DNA from: a bacterium D16-34
Lineage (GTDB): Bacteria; Actinomycetota; Coriobacteriia; Coriobacteriales; Eggerthellaceae
DNA: 64,000 bases
Direction of reading: 5' to 3'
Assembly (NCBI GenBank): GCA_003612515.1
Contig: RAZB01000005.1
Location: forward strand, 62,001-126,000
Below the pieces are notes generated by a model. The model was not told the DNA's origin. It did not search any database and saw nothing but the letters and a program-made list of their open reading frames with translations. This document shows, in pieces, positions 1-8,049 of the stretch; within the stretch, counting starts at the first letter, position 1, and each line of letters begins with the position of its first letter. Position numbers and translations under genes: made by a program.

Positions 1-609
1 GACGATGAGCGTGGCGGGCAGAATGAAGGCAAGCCCCCAGAGAAAGGTGCGCTTTGTTGAAGCTACGGTCTCGTAACCTAAGTTGGTGATCTTTTGGACG
101 AGGATAGAATAGATTGCCCAGACAAGCCCTGCGAGAAGAGCGAGGGCATCGCCCAAGATTGCATCAGTCGTCAAGGAAAATGCTTCTCCTGCGGGGTTTG
201 ACCCAATGCCAATTATGACGAGTCCTCCCATGGCAATGACAAACCCTAGGAAAAAGCGTGGGCTTAGCGAGGATCTGTCGCCAAGGAGTGCAGCAAGTAT
301 TGCGGTAAACAAAGGCGAGGCAGCCACGATCACGCCGACCGCGGTTGCGGTAGTGAAGACAAGCGCCACGTTTTCCATGAGGTAATATGCCCCAATTCCT
401 GTAGCACCTGCAGCGATAAATAACAGCTCGTGCTTTTTCTCTTTGAGGTGAAGGATATGGGGTCTCAAAGCGCAGAGCGCAATAAAGCCGATGGTGAAAC
501 GTATCAGCAGGATCCAAAGTGGCGTGAAATCTGTCAGAAGCACTTTCGTAGACACGAAAGTGGTGCCCCAAACAAATATGTTAAAGAGGGCTATCAGGTG
601 GTATCTCAT
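1..609 (-). CDS. EamA/DMT-family transporter (3' end beyond window)
   Basis: Inner-membrane drug/metabolite exporter of the EamA (DMT) family, partial. Reading leftward from the ATG at 609, the frame stays open for 203 codons to the window edge. It opens with MRYHLIALFNIFVWGTTFVS, the usual first helix with a WG-T-F motif, followed by further hydrophobic helices; the first EamA repeat ends near residue 135 and a second begins. The substrate cannot be told. Its ATG overlaps the stop of the AraC gene (ATGA at 606-609), so the two are translationally coupled and the regulator probably controls this exporter. A 135-residue open frame at 164-571 is a shadow of this gene. Confidence 0.85.
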   Translation of the reverse strand, partial: MRYHLIALFNIFVWGTTFVSTKVLLTDFTPLWILLIRFTIGFIALCALRPHILHLKEKKHELLFIAAGATGIGAYYLMENVALVFTTATAVGVIVAASPLFTAILAALLGDRSSLSPRFFLGFVIAMGGLVIIGIGSNPAGEAFSLTTDAILGDALALLAGLVWAIYSILVQKITNLGYETVASTKRTFLWGLAFILPATLIV

Positions 610-1415
610 ACCTGATTCCTCCTTGCAGTCATCTTACGATAAGCAACGGGCGTAGTGCCTAACCGCTGCTTGAACATACGCGTCAAATGCGCCTGATCTG
701 CAAAACCGGTCTCCTCTGCGACATCGGCGGGGCTTGCGCCTTGCGCCAGCAGTTTGCAAGCGCACTCGATGCGAAGCGATGTGAGATGCTGCAGAGGCGT
801 GATGGAGAAGCGACGACGATACGCGCGAATGAGGGCGTATTCCGATATGTTTTCGCCTTGTGCTAGTTCTTTGATAGAAGCGGGTTTTGCTAGATGTCCG
901 AGCATATGGGCATAGGCGCGAAGGGTTACATCTTCGTTTTGGGTGGGAAGATGTTGTACGACCTCGTTTGATTCTAAGAGGCTCGCCAGGTAGAGAGCGC
1001 GCTCGAGAATGGCTTCGTCGTCTTCGCTCCGTATCGCTTCCATAAGTGTCTCAAATGCCTCTGCTGCCGCGTCTTCGCCATCTTGTAGAGGCGCAAGAAC
1101 TGCTCCGTCGAGTTTGTCGGTTGCAATAGTCACGCTGTCGTAGGCGAAAAGCTCGTCGCTGCTATGGGTGCATCCGTGCACGTCACCGGGGTTAAAGACG
1201 ATGAGGTCGCCAGGATATATGCGCAGGGTTTTCCCATTGAGCATCAGTTCGCGTTCGCCTTGCCTCACGCGTCCTATGACGTAGTGGTCATGCGAATGTG
1301 CGACAAATGGCTGCACGAACCCGCTATACGACCGCCGCTCCCCACCAAGCGAGGGGAGCGGGGATACGCTGCAGCAAGGTGCGGCTTTGGTTGTATTTCT
1401 CGTAATCGCTCTCAT
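606..1415 (-). CDS. AraC-family transcriptional regulator
   Basis: DNA-binding regulator of 269 residues. The N-terminal cupin-like sensor starts around residue 38 (HSHDHYVIG), with a typical GDLIVFNPGDVH stretch. The C-terminal double helix-turn-helix covers about residues 167-262 and ends in the expected GF-D-AHLTR-FK-R-G-TP-AYR pattern. It is coupled by an ATGA overlap to the downstream exporter gene. Odd point: residues 12-31 are encoded by a 58-bp repeat whose second copy lies 275 bp away in noncoding DNA, so the annotated N-terminus is partly repeat-derived. The ATG at 1415 has no good ribosome binding site, and the natural start may differ. Confidence 0.85.
   Translation of the reverse strand: MRAITRNTTKAAPCCSVSPLPSLGGERRSYSGFVQPFVAHSHDHYVIGRVRQGERELMLNGKTLRIYPGDLIVFNPGDVHGCTHSSDELFAYDSVTIATDKLDGAVLAPLQDGEDAAAEAFETLMEAIRSEDDEAILERALYLASLLESNEVVQHLPTQNEDVTLRAYAHMLGHLAKPASIKELAQGENISEYALIRAYRRRFSITPLQHLTSLRIECACKLLAQGASPADVAEETGFADQAHLTRMFKQRLGTTPVAYRKMTARRNQV
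1324..1381. repeat. 58-bp interspersed repeat, copy 1
   Basis: Matches 1599-1656 at 56 of 58 positions by eye. It contains the inverted repeat CGCTCCCC-N9-GGGGAGCG, so it can fold into a hairpin. This copy lies inside the 5' end of the AraC gene and encodes a PLPSLGGE-type peptide. Confidence 0.85.
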
Positions 1416-1598
1416 AGAACCAGCATCTTTCCAAACGGTATGCCTATTATCGCTGTTTTTTCTTAGAGCGAAAACTTTAACGGAAGGGCTCTATGAGATC
1501 TTGAATGAAATTGCAGGTTGTATTCTTCGATTAGATAAAAGGGCGCCAGCTACTCACAAATGCTATCTTTCTCAAGCTTACATGGCTACACGATTCCA

Positions 1599-1656
1599 CT
1601 ATACGACCGCTGCTCCCCACCAAGCGAGGGGAGCGGGGATACGCTGCGGCAAGGTG
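1599..1656. repeat. 58-bp interspersed repeat, copy 2
   Basis: Second copy of the repeat at 1324-1381, in the same orientation. It lies in the 262-bp gap between the AraC gene and the 3' end of the LysR gene. Its hairpin arm carries one G-T change. The remainder of the gap (1416-1598 and 1657-1677) shows no gene. Confidence 0.85.
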
Positions 1657-1677
1657 TGTCTTGCTTGGCGCTTCTTG

Positions 1678-2556
1678 CTATGAAGATAACGATTGGGCTG
1701 CAATACGGGAAAATAACTCCATGGCAGCAGTTTGACGATGCGAAATTCGTCGCGCGCAAAAAATCGATACGGAAGATCTCTCTGGACTCCACTTTAACGG
1801 AACCAGAGCGCCTTTCTCGATATCGTCTCGAACCACGAACTCAGGAAGGATCGAGAACCCCATACCCATCGACACGCAGCACTTAAGCGCTTGTATACTC
1901 CACATCTCTATGGCTTCATTGTAGGTGATATTGCGAGTTTTGAGGTACTGCTCAGAAATGCCGCGAACGACACTATCAGGCTCGTCTACGATGAGGGGTA
2001 ACTCGATGGTCTGGTTGGTCAGGGATAGATCGATGTCCGAGTGTTGCGGTCCTGCCACCGGCACCAGAGAAACTTCGCAGAGACGCTCAACATCGAAGCG
2101 GGTGTGATCCCAGATTTCATGGTAGGTGTAACCGAGGTTGCACGATCCGTCCATAAGAGCTTTGGGGGTCTGTGAGCAGGTTTTCTCGTACATATTGAGG
2201 GACACACCAGGCGCCTCGCGGAGAAATTTTTCCATCGCAGGACCGAGCAAGTAGCACAAGATCGTCTCCGCGGCCGCAATCCTTAACGTTCCGCTGAGGG
2301 TGTCCCCTCTACACAGCTCCTCAAGCTGCTCGGTAAGATTCAGGATGACCCGCGTACTTTCCAGAACTTCTTTTCCTTTGCTTGTGAGCACCATGTTTCT
2401 GCCCGACTTTTCGAACAGACTTACACCAAGGTCACGCTCAAGTTGCTGTATGTGAACGGTGACCGTCGACTGGGTGTAACCAAGCGTTGATGCCGCTCGG
2501 GCAAAGCTCCCTGTATCCGCAATGGTTTTAAACGTAAGAAGATTGCGAAGCTCCAA
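1678..2556 (-). CDS. LysR-family transcriptional regulator
   Basis: A 292-residue LysR-type regulator. The winged helix-turn-helix occupies residues 3-62 (SFARAASTLGYTQSTVTVHI, then LE-DLGVSLFEK-GR-M-LT-KG), followed by a substrate-binding domain from about residue 90. The start is TTG at 2556, chosen because AGGAGG lies six bases upstream and the family's usual MELRNLLTF begins there. It is divergent from the LysE-type exporter at 2667, the classic arrangement for a LysR regulator and its target. A palindrome lies between them. It probably senses the exported amino acid; that is inference. Confidence 0.93.
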   Translation of the reverse strand: MELRNLLTFKTIADTGSFARAASTLGYTQSTVTVHIQQLERDLGVSLFEKSGRNMVLTSKGKEVLESTRVILNLTEQLEELCRGDTLSGTLRIAAAETILCYLLGPAMEKFLREAPGVSLNMYEKTCSQTPKALMDGSCNLGYTYHEIWDHTRFDVERLCEVSLVPVAGPQHSDIDLSLTNQTIELPLIVDEPDSVVRGISEQYLKTRNITYNEAIEMWSIQALKCCVSMGMGFSILPEFVVRDDIEKGALVPLKWSPERSSVSIFCARRISHRQTAAMELFSRIAAQSLSS

Positions 2557-2595
2557 GTACGCCTCCTATTGTTCGATAATGTCGAATTGAGACTT

Positions 2596-2624
2596 CTATT
2601 ATATTCGCTTTTCTTGAATTATAG
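2596..2624. promoter_or_regulatory. Probable LysR operator in divergent promoter region
   Basis: Near-palindrome built around ATTC-N9-GAAT (2603-2606 and 2616-2619), with flanks CTATTAT and TATAG that extend the symmetry. Its T-N11-A-like geometry and position midway between the LysR and LysE genes fit a LysR binding site. Confidence 0.45.
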
Positions 2625-2666
2625 GCTGCCAGATAATATAGTGAGCCGTTTCGTGAAGGAGACACA

Positions 2667-3260
2667 ATGATTACCTCATCTACTGCACTTGCTTTTCTTT
2701 TCTACTGCTTCATTCAAGGCATCACACCCGGACCGGCCAACGTCGTGAGTTTTGGAACCTCAATGGCGTTCGGCACGCGCTCAGCAATACGCCAGTGGGC
2801 GGGTCTCGTTGTTGGGTATCTGATTATCTCTGCTGTGTCCCTTGTGCTGCTTTTGGCGTTGGGCAGTATCGCTGACAGAGCGCTGCAGATCGTATCTTAC
2901 GCGGGCGCCACTTATGTCACCTATCTCGCTATCCATACGCTCAGGGCATCTAGCAAAACGGATCAAGCATCATTACCCACGCCAACGTTTTCTAGCGGAC
3001 TTGCGGTACAGCTAACCAATGCGAAGATCGCCGTAGCATGTATCGCAGCGTTTTCGTCCTATGTGATTCCGTTCACACAAGATCCGTTCGCTCTTGTGTT
3101 AGCCGCCTTGGCGATGCCGCTGATCGGAACTGCTTGCAATCTTGTCTGGCTCTTCGGGGGAAACCTTCTCTCTGAAACTTACGCTCGGCACGAGAAGGCG
3201 GCGAATGTAATCATGGCTGTATCTCTTTTGCTGTGCGCGGCGTCAATGCTATTGATATAG
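2667..3260 (+). CDS. LysE/RhtB-family amino-acid exporter
   Basis: Integral membrane exporter of 197 residues, the normal length for LysE/RhtB proteins. The N-terminal helix carries the family pattern (FIQGITPGPANVVSFGTSMAFG), followed by five more hydrophobic segments. GAAGGAGA precedes the ATG by a good distance. It is likely to export a small amino acid or derivative and to be regulated by the divergent LysR protein. No defect is seen. Confidence 0.9.
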   Translation: MITSSTALAFLFYCFIQGITPGPANVVSFGTSMAFGTRSAIRQWAGLVVGYLIISAVSLVLLLALGSIADRALQIVSYAGATYVTYLAIHTLRASSKTDQASLPTPTFSSGLAVQLTNAKIAVACIAAFSSYVIPFTQDPFALVLAALAMPLIGTACNLVWLFGGNLLSETYARHEKAANVIMAVSLLLCAASMLLI

Positions 3261-3373
3261 CGGAGACGGAATCTCTGGCACGGTGCCTGCTGACAAGGTT
3301 CCTGCTGAAATGGCGCCGGCTGTTTTTTCTTCTGCGATATGAAGGTGGCGCTTGCCGGATCCTTACAGACAGA

Positions 3374-3505
3374 TTACCTAGAAGCCGCCAAGCCCACGAT
3401 GTCTCGTGTAGTGCGCTCATCAATGCCAATAAGGGATGATATGAGCACGCCGCCTTTGGCTTTGTTTTTGATGAGATCCTTGATTCTTCTTGGACCGGTA
3501 ATCAT
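3374..3505 (-). pseudogene. Truncated AbiEii toxin remnant
   Basis: Forty-three codons starting at the ATG at 3505, which overlaps the AbiEi stop (ATGA) just as in the intact copy at 26.9 kb. The first residues, MITGPRRIKDLIKNKAKGG, align with MIDNPTRVKDLIKNLAKGD of the intact toxin; the similarity then ends and a TAA follows. The nucleotidyltransferase core is missing, so no toxin can be made. About 110 bp to the LysE gene hold nothing recognisable. Confidence 0.8.
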
Positions 3506-4102
3506 AGTGCCACCTCCATCACTTCGAAGACGCGGGATTCTATATTCATGGCGCGAGCGTAGGACGACAGACGCACGAGGTTCTTATCCTTGGAGCGCGC
3601 ATAGTCGCGTATCGCCTGCCTAAACACTGCGGAGTCGATGGTTTGCGCGTTTTCGGATGAGGTCGCAGACGGTGCGCTCCTTGTCGTAGGTCTGCACCGC
3701 GAACCCGCTTGGAGTTTTCACCTCTGTGAGCCCGAGCTTGTACCACTCTGGCTTCACGTAGTGGATGCGCACTCCCAGGTCTTTGAGCGGACCGGCGTTG
3801 TAGCTTGAATCAACGGTGACTGATATCGGCATCGGTTCCCGATCGGTGAGGTCTTGGAGGTAAAGAGCCGAGTCGTGAGAGAATACGATTTTCGGGAAGC
3901 GCTTCTGGAGGAGCGCCATCTCATCTGGGAAGACATCGGGGTCGATGTATACCCCGCGCGATGTTCGCTCAAGGCCGCGCCTGCGAACATAGTTGGAGAA
4001 GGCAGGGCGAGTGGCTCCCGCTGCCTGCGCTTCTGCCGACGTGATAATTCCCACGTTGTTTTCGAGGATGGTGTCGAGTATTTTGTCGTATTTATAAATC
4101 AT
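3502..4102 (-). pseudogene. abiEi: Frameshifted AbiEi-type antitoxin (copy A)
   Basis: Type IV antitoxin of the AbiE family: an N-terminal helix-turn-helix (ITSAEAQAAGATRPAFSNYV, then RG-ER-SRGVYIDPDVFPDEMALLQKRFPK) and the conserved VKPEWYKLG and DKERTVCDLI motifs. The frame fails near 3645 after LIRKRAN and stops at TAG. A neighbouring frame continues as IDSAVFRQAIRDYARSKDKN and runs to TGA at 3502, so one indel broke it. It is the most decayed of three AbiE copies in the window, because its toxin partner is also truncated. The N-terminal repressor domain is intact, so a truncated DNA-binding protein might still be made. Confidence 0.85.
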
Positions 4103-4148
4103 TTACAATCACGCTGATATTCTATCAACAAATCAGCGCAATCGTAAA
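4102..4148. promoter_or_regulatory. AbiEi operator, copy A
   Basis: Inverted repeat with 17-bp arms (TTTACAATCACGCTGAT at 4102-4118, complementary at 14 of 17 positions to 4132-4148) and a 13-bp spacer, touching the antitoxin start codon. AbiEi proteins are known to repress their own promoters by binding inverted repeats. The sequence differs from the copy B and C operators but the layout is the same. Confidence 0.65.
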
Positions 4149-4175
4149 CCTTCCATCTGGAATAATTCAGGGGTA

Positions 4176-4613
4176 TTAGAGAACCCCGTCGCGTTTCGCC
4201 ATCTTTCTCATATCAGCGATGCAATCTGCAAGTGTTGTTTCGGCCATCTTTTGCTCAGTTGCGTCCCGTATGCCTTTGAACGTATCGTCAAGTGTCGGCG
4301 TGATATAGCGGCCGACCAGACACTTATCACTCGGGTTTTTGTGTATGGCGAATATTTCGACATCGTTTGTGTTGTATACCGCCTGATAAATCTGCAGAAG
4401 CGTGATGTCGGCTGCCGGTTGCACGAGCGAGAACCCCGCCCGTCCACGATGGCTTTTCAGAAGCCCTGCTCTTTTGAGGGAGGAGAGTATCTTGCGCACA
4501 AAACTTGGATTAGTGCCCACGCTTTGCGCCATATTCGCTGATGACATCGGCGCGTCTACCTCGGATAATAAAACAAGGAGATGAATTGCTATTGAAAACC
4601 GGGTGTCTTGCAT
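4176..4613 (-). CDS. Rrf2-family transcriptional regulator
   Basis: A 145-residue Rrf2-type winged-helix repressor. Visible are the start MQDTRFSIAIHLLVLL, the recognition helix region SVGTNPSFVRKILSSLKRAGLL and the wing SHRGRAGFSL. The two cysteines (in SDKCLVG and LADCIAD) are not in the three-cysteine cluster of iron-sulfur members such as IscR, so it more likely belongs to the YwnA-like group. AAGGA precedes the ATG. A short inverted repeat about 90 bp upstream may be its operator. Confidence 0.9.
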   Translation of the reverse strand: MQDTRFSIAIHLLVLLSEVDAPMSSANMAQSVGTNPSFVRKILSSLKRAGLLKSHRGRAGFSLVQPAADITLLQIYQAVYNTNDVEIFAIHKNPSDKCLVGRYITPTLDDTFKGIRDATEQKMAETTLADCIADMRKMAKRDGVL

Positions 4614-4701
4614 TGGGTTTTCCTTCGCGTCTGTGTGGGGTCTTTTCTTCGCGTTTATATTAGGTCTTACTTCGCCGCTTTAAAATGGATTGTTGTCTAA
4701 C

Positions 4702-4729
4702 TTGTATTTTAGCAAGATACAACTATAAT
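4702..4729 (+). promoter_or_regulatory. Rrf2-type operator overlapping a rightward promoter
   Basis: Perfect inverted repeat TTGTAT-N9-ATACAA (4702-4707, 4717-4722), followed at once by TATAAT (4724-4729). TTGTAT-N16-TATAAT reads as a rightward sigma-70 promoter whose -35 and spacer the operator covers. The rightward target gene is absent: what follows is the reversed end of a glycosyltransferase stub. Leftward transcription of the Rrf2 gene could also start here. Confidence 0.5.
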
Positions 4730-4736
4730 GAAAGCC

Positions 4737-4952
4737 CTAGTTGGGAGTGTTTTGTTGCAGGCGATTTGTTAAGTACAAGGAGCGCCCATTGTGGTGTTCG
4801 GGCACATCGAAGCTTTCAGAGCCATCCGCACCGAAGGCCACACAGATGACTTCATGGCCTTGCTCGCGCAGGGCATCTGCATAGCGCAACGCCGTAGAAG
4901 ACGTGCCGTTGGAATGGACAGACATATCGTCCATCACGAATGCGATGCGCAT
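4737..4952 (-). pseudogene. Glycosyltransferase family 4-like N-terminal stub
   Basis: Seventy-one codons. Residues 1-53 (MRIAFVMDDMSVHSNGTSST, then RYADALREQGHEVICVAFG) look like the N-terminal half-Rossmann fold of a GT-B glycosyltransferase. The reading frame then runs into unrelated sequence and stops, so the donor-binding domain is missing. The 137 bp on its right up to 5090 show no gene. Best read as a deletion remnant. Confidence 0.55.
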
Positions 4953-5089
4953 ATCTGCTCGTTCGCCAAATCGTATTCTTCAAGTGCCATTATGACAGAT
5001 CAAGCAGGCAATCTCTCGACTTAGACGGAGTTCGCCACGCTCATCTTATGTGCAGACGACCAATGCTGCCACAGACAAGCCGCTTTCGG

Positions 5090-5971
5090 TTACTCATCAA
5101 AGCGGGCAAGGCATCTTGCCATCTCCTCGTAGAATCGCAGTGGGTCATCTGACTCAGCGAGTCCTGAGACCTGTCCGTCCCCGGCTTCGATTACTGTCCA
5201 TGTGCCATCGGCGAGCTCAGCGTAGTCAACCGTATAGAAGGGCACGCTAATAGTGTTGCGACTGGACACAAAGGAATCCGGTGGTTTTGGTGCCGTACGT
5301 GGTTGGCAGGAGTTGCGATTCAGCCCGAAGCGCGCACCTCGTATGAAGGCGAAATGTCGCCACTCGTTCGTTGTTCCTTCGTACTTCTTCAAGTCCACGA
5401 ACTCCTTGAGAACAATACCACCGGTGAAGAGTGTCCCCCTCCTGTGAATGAAGTCCTCGATATACGAATCGAGCTCTTCTTGGGTCACGGGTGTTTCTAT
5501 ATAGACTGGGAAGTCAGTGTTCTTTACTGACTTCACGTAATCCTTGACCATGAAGCGATGGAACTTCTCGTTGACGATCTCGGCGTCGATGTGAACCTTG
5601 CCGTCCACCTCGGGAAAAACCATGAAGGCGGGCGTCTGGTCGTCAAACATCTCCGCCGCATTGGGAAAGCAATGCATTTTCTCGTAGCACAAAGGCGAGA
5701 CTAGCGGATCGAAGCCAAGTTCTACGAGCTTGTCGTAGAAGCGCTGGTATTGCTCTGGTTTCATCATCCATCCTCTGTAAATCAGGAGCGCAGGGAGATG
5801 ATCGACGGTCTTGTTCAGTACGAGACGTTCGCCCTCGATGAATTCGTCGTAGTTGAACAGAGCTGCTTCAAGCCCATCGGTTGCGATAACCGCATCAAGT
5901 TCTTGAGTAAAGTTGTCGTTGGGCTCATTCAGCGAGAAGTAATCGCCCGGAAAAAGAATCGTCGCCTTCAT
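5090..5971 (-). CDS. ATP-grasp domain protein (R2K/DUF4343 type)
   Basis: A 293-residue soluble protein resembling the R2K clade of ATP-grasp ligases. Features include the central KDYVKSVK lysine region, VLKEFVDLKKYEG, the EWR-F segment, and the C-terminal ADGTWTVIEAGDGQVSGL that supplies metal-binding acidic residues. R2K proteins are thought to ligate amino acids to peptides or proteins, often in phage or conflict contexts; the substrate here is unknown. TTAGGAGG precedes the ATG. The gene lies 36 bp downstream of the zinc-ribbon gene on the same strand. Confidence 0.75.
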   Translation of the reverse strand: MKATILFPGDYFSLNEPNDNFTQELDAVIATDGLEAALFNYDEFIEGERLVLNKTVDHLPALLIYRGWMMKPEQYQRFYDKLVELGFDPLVSPLCYEKMHCFPNAAEMFDDQTPAFMVFPEVDGKVHIDAEIVNEKFHRFMVKDYVKSVKNTDFPVYIETPVTQEELDSYIEDFIHRRGTLFTGGIVLKEFVDLKKYEGTTNEWRHFAFIRGARFGLNRNSCQPRTAPKPPDSFVSSRNTISVPFYTVDYAELADGTWTVIEAGDGQVSGLAESDDPLRFYEEMARCLARFDE

Positions 5972-6007
5972 TGTTGGCGCCTCCTAATCGTTCCATCAAT
6001 CATGAAA

Positions 6008-6232
6008 TTATTCGAAGACATCGAGTCTATCTCCGAACCTGCATCCGCAATCGTTGCAATGCCAGTCAGGATCGGCCTGGCTCATGCAACACCCGCCCAA
6101 GACGATGCTCCCGTCATTGAGTTTCCTTTCCAGGTCTTCGTCAAAAGCAGGCATTCCCCAGAAGATCTCCGCCACATTTGAGCTCCCGCACTGGGGGCAT
6201 TTGGGTGATGTGTTGTCAATTACTTTGGACAT
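6008..6232 (-). CDS. Small zinc-ribbon-like protein
   Basis: A 74-residue protein with two cysteine pairs, CPQC near residue 13 and CNDC near residue 59, the spacing of a zinc ribbon with an insertion. An extra CC lies at about residues 48-49. TAGGAGC precedes the ATG at a good distance. It lies just upstream of and co-directional with the ATP-grasp gene, so the two may form an operon. Function unknown. Confidence 0.65.
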   Translation of the reverse strand: MSKVIDNTSPKCPQCGSSNVAEIFWGMPAFDEDLERKLNDGSIVLGGCCMSQADPDWHCNDCGCRFGDRLDVFE

Positions 6233-6653
6233 GTTGCAGCTCCTATAAGCAGAGGTTTATTGGACTTGTTGAAAACCGATATATCATCGAGCGCTGAGCC
6301 GGTTTTTTAAAAGATTGCGAATACCCGTCATGGCGCTCCTCTTGTTGTAATCATTGTGACGAATGATAACTTGTGAGCCCGATAAAGGGTGTCCCATGTT
6401 CGTACCTAGCATGTATGAAGGAACAGATGTCTACTTCGCCAAATTGGCACAACGGTTCTAAACTGGGTATTCTTCACGAAAACCATGGTATGAGAGCAAG
6501 CAAGCTTCTATGGCCTCCTTGCCTTGGAACTGCTATATCCATCTCCTCGTAGAATCGCGCCATATCCGCATGTCGCCCTTGACGGCGCGCCTGCCGCGCC
6601 TGCTGTCGCGTTGGAGTTGTTTTCTGTCGACACCAAGAAATCTCTGCTCAAGA
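6233..6653. other. Gene-free gap with short paralogue remnant
   Basis: About 420 bp without a credible gene. A 20-bp stretch at 6539-6558 is identical to 5119-5138, the region encoding RFYEEM near the C-terminus of the ATP-grasp gene, and reads the same peptide on the minus strand. This suggests the tail of a deleted paralogue. AAACCG and CGGTTT flank a weak stem near 6274-6310 followed by a T run. Confidence 0.4.
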
Positions 6654-7919
6654 CTACGCATCCGCATCAATGTCTAAAGGGTCGACTTCGATCATGTCGT
6701 CTTCGATATCTATGTAGCCCAAAGAGGCAAGGACGCAACGCCCAATGTGATACCCAAGATTGACCGGAACAGCGTTTCCAATTTGCTTATATTTGCTCGA
6801 CATATTGCCCGAGAACTTCCAATCGTCAGGAAAGGTCTGAATGCGAGCATACTCTCTAACAGTGAGAGGCCGCGTCTCCTCAGGATGACAGCGTTCTGTC
6901 TGTTTTTGAGCTGGAGCACACGTCAAGGTCAAACACGGCTGATCCCAAGACATCCTTCTTGCCATACCGGTTCTGCCACCAGTTAAATAGTAACTTCCAC
7001 CCATATATTCTTTTTGGATATCTTCGTCTAAATCACGCCAATTTCCACCTTCTGGAACAAGGCTCATGATCTCCTTTTTCCTTTGAGGATACGTTTGTCC
7101 CTCTGACTTTGGGCAGTTCTTTAATGCTTGTCGCATGGATATGAAATAATCTTTTTCTTTGGGGAACAAGATTGGGGCATCCACATCCTTGCGAACTGCA
7201 AAGATAATGAGGCGCTCTCTTTTTTGGGGAACATCGAGGTACTGTGCTCGAAGAAGGCGGAAGTTTACTTTGTAGCCAAGCTCGTCGAGCGTTTTAAGCA
7301 TAGTCGTAAGCGTGCGCCCGCCATCGTGTTTGATAAGTCCTCGCACATTTTCACCAATGGCAATTTTTGGCTTGATGTTTTGGATGGCTCTGGCGAATTC
7401 GAAAAACAAAGTTCCGCGAGTATCTTCGAATCCTCTGCTTTTTCCTGCGTAACTGAAGGCTTGGCAGGGAAATCCCGCTTGAATAATCTCGGCCGCGTAC
7501 TGGGAAAAATCAATGCCAGCCACATCGCCTTCGATTATGTTCCAATTCAAATCGTGATCAGCTGAGTTTGCACGCAAGGTTTCAGAAGCGCTGTGATCCA
7601 GTTCGTTTAGCATGACATGCGCTATTCCAGCATTATGAAATCCGAGAGCAGTGCCGCCTGCTCCCGCGAATAAGTCAATGCAGGTTGCTTCGGAAAAACG
7701 CTTTGGGGAGGTCAAGACTTCGTATTGTGTGCTATCGTCTCCAGCAAGTTTTTTCTGAAGTCTTTCAATTTCTGCAGGGTTAAAGAGCCGCTTGTTGTTT
7801 TTGTCTCGGGTTGCCTTTATTAAGCCAAGCTTGTTCCATCTACGGATTGTGTCGACAGAGCAATTTAGCGCTCGGGAAGCTTCTGTTACGCTTAATAACT
7901 CACAAGTAGCAACACTCAC
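6654..7919 (-). CDS. DNA (cytosine-5) methyltransferase with N-terminal MerR-like HTH
   Basis: Modification half of a type II system; transfers a methyl group from SAM to C5 of cytosine. Residues 7-60 form a MerR-like helix-turn-helix (LSVTEASRALNCSVDTIRRW, then GLI-ATR--N-RLF). The catalytic domain has motif I DLFAGAGG (82-89), motif IV PCQ with catalytic C152, motif VI ENV (190-192), motif VIII QKRER (232-236) and C-terminal motif X GNAVPVNLG. The start is GTG at 7919 with GGAGGT five bases upstream. It is divergent from a restriction gene of the Eco47II family, so the target is probably GGNCC (inference). The added DNA-binding domain suggests autoregulation through the palindrome just upstream. 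Confidence 0.92.
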   Translation of the reverse strand: MSVATCELLSVTEASRALNCSVDTIRRWNKLGLIKATRDKNNKRLFNPAEIERLQKKLAGDDSTQYEVLTSPKRFSEATCIDLFAGAGGTALGFHNAGIAHVMLNELDHSASETLRANSADHDLNWNIIEGDVAGIDFSQYAAEIIQAGFPCQAFSYAGKSRGFEDTRGTLFFEFARAIQNIKPKIAIGENVRGLIKHDGGRTLTTMLKTLDELGYKVNFRLLRAQYLDVPQKRERLIIFAVRKDVDAPILFPKEKDYFISMRQALKNCPKSEGQTYPQRKKEIMSLVPEGGNWRDLDEDIQKEYMGGSYYLTGGRTGMARRMSWDQPCLTLTCAPAQKQTERCHPEETRPLTVREYARIQTFPDDWKFSGNMSSKYKQIGNAVPVNLGYHIGRCVLASLGYIDIEDDMIEVDPLDIDADA

Positions 7920-7934
7920 AATGTACCTCCATAT

Positions 7935-7954
7935 ACCCTTGCATATGCAAGGGT
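7935..7954. promoter_or_regulatory. 20-bp palindrome, probable control operator of the R-M pair
   Basis: Perfect 20-bp palindrome ACCCTTGCATATGCAAGGGT, with near-symmetric ATAT flanks. It lies 15 bp upstream of the methyltransferase start in the 130-bp divergent region. It fits a dimeric binding site for the methyltransferase's own N-terminal HTH. Confidence 0.65.
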
Positions 7955-8049
7955 TATATTACTTCAAGTTGCAGTTTTTTGTTTCTAGAATTTCTTTACT
8001 GGATGAAGCGTTTTATAATTCTTACAAACCTTGGTGAGGAGAATGTCCC

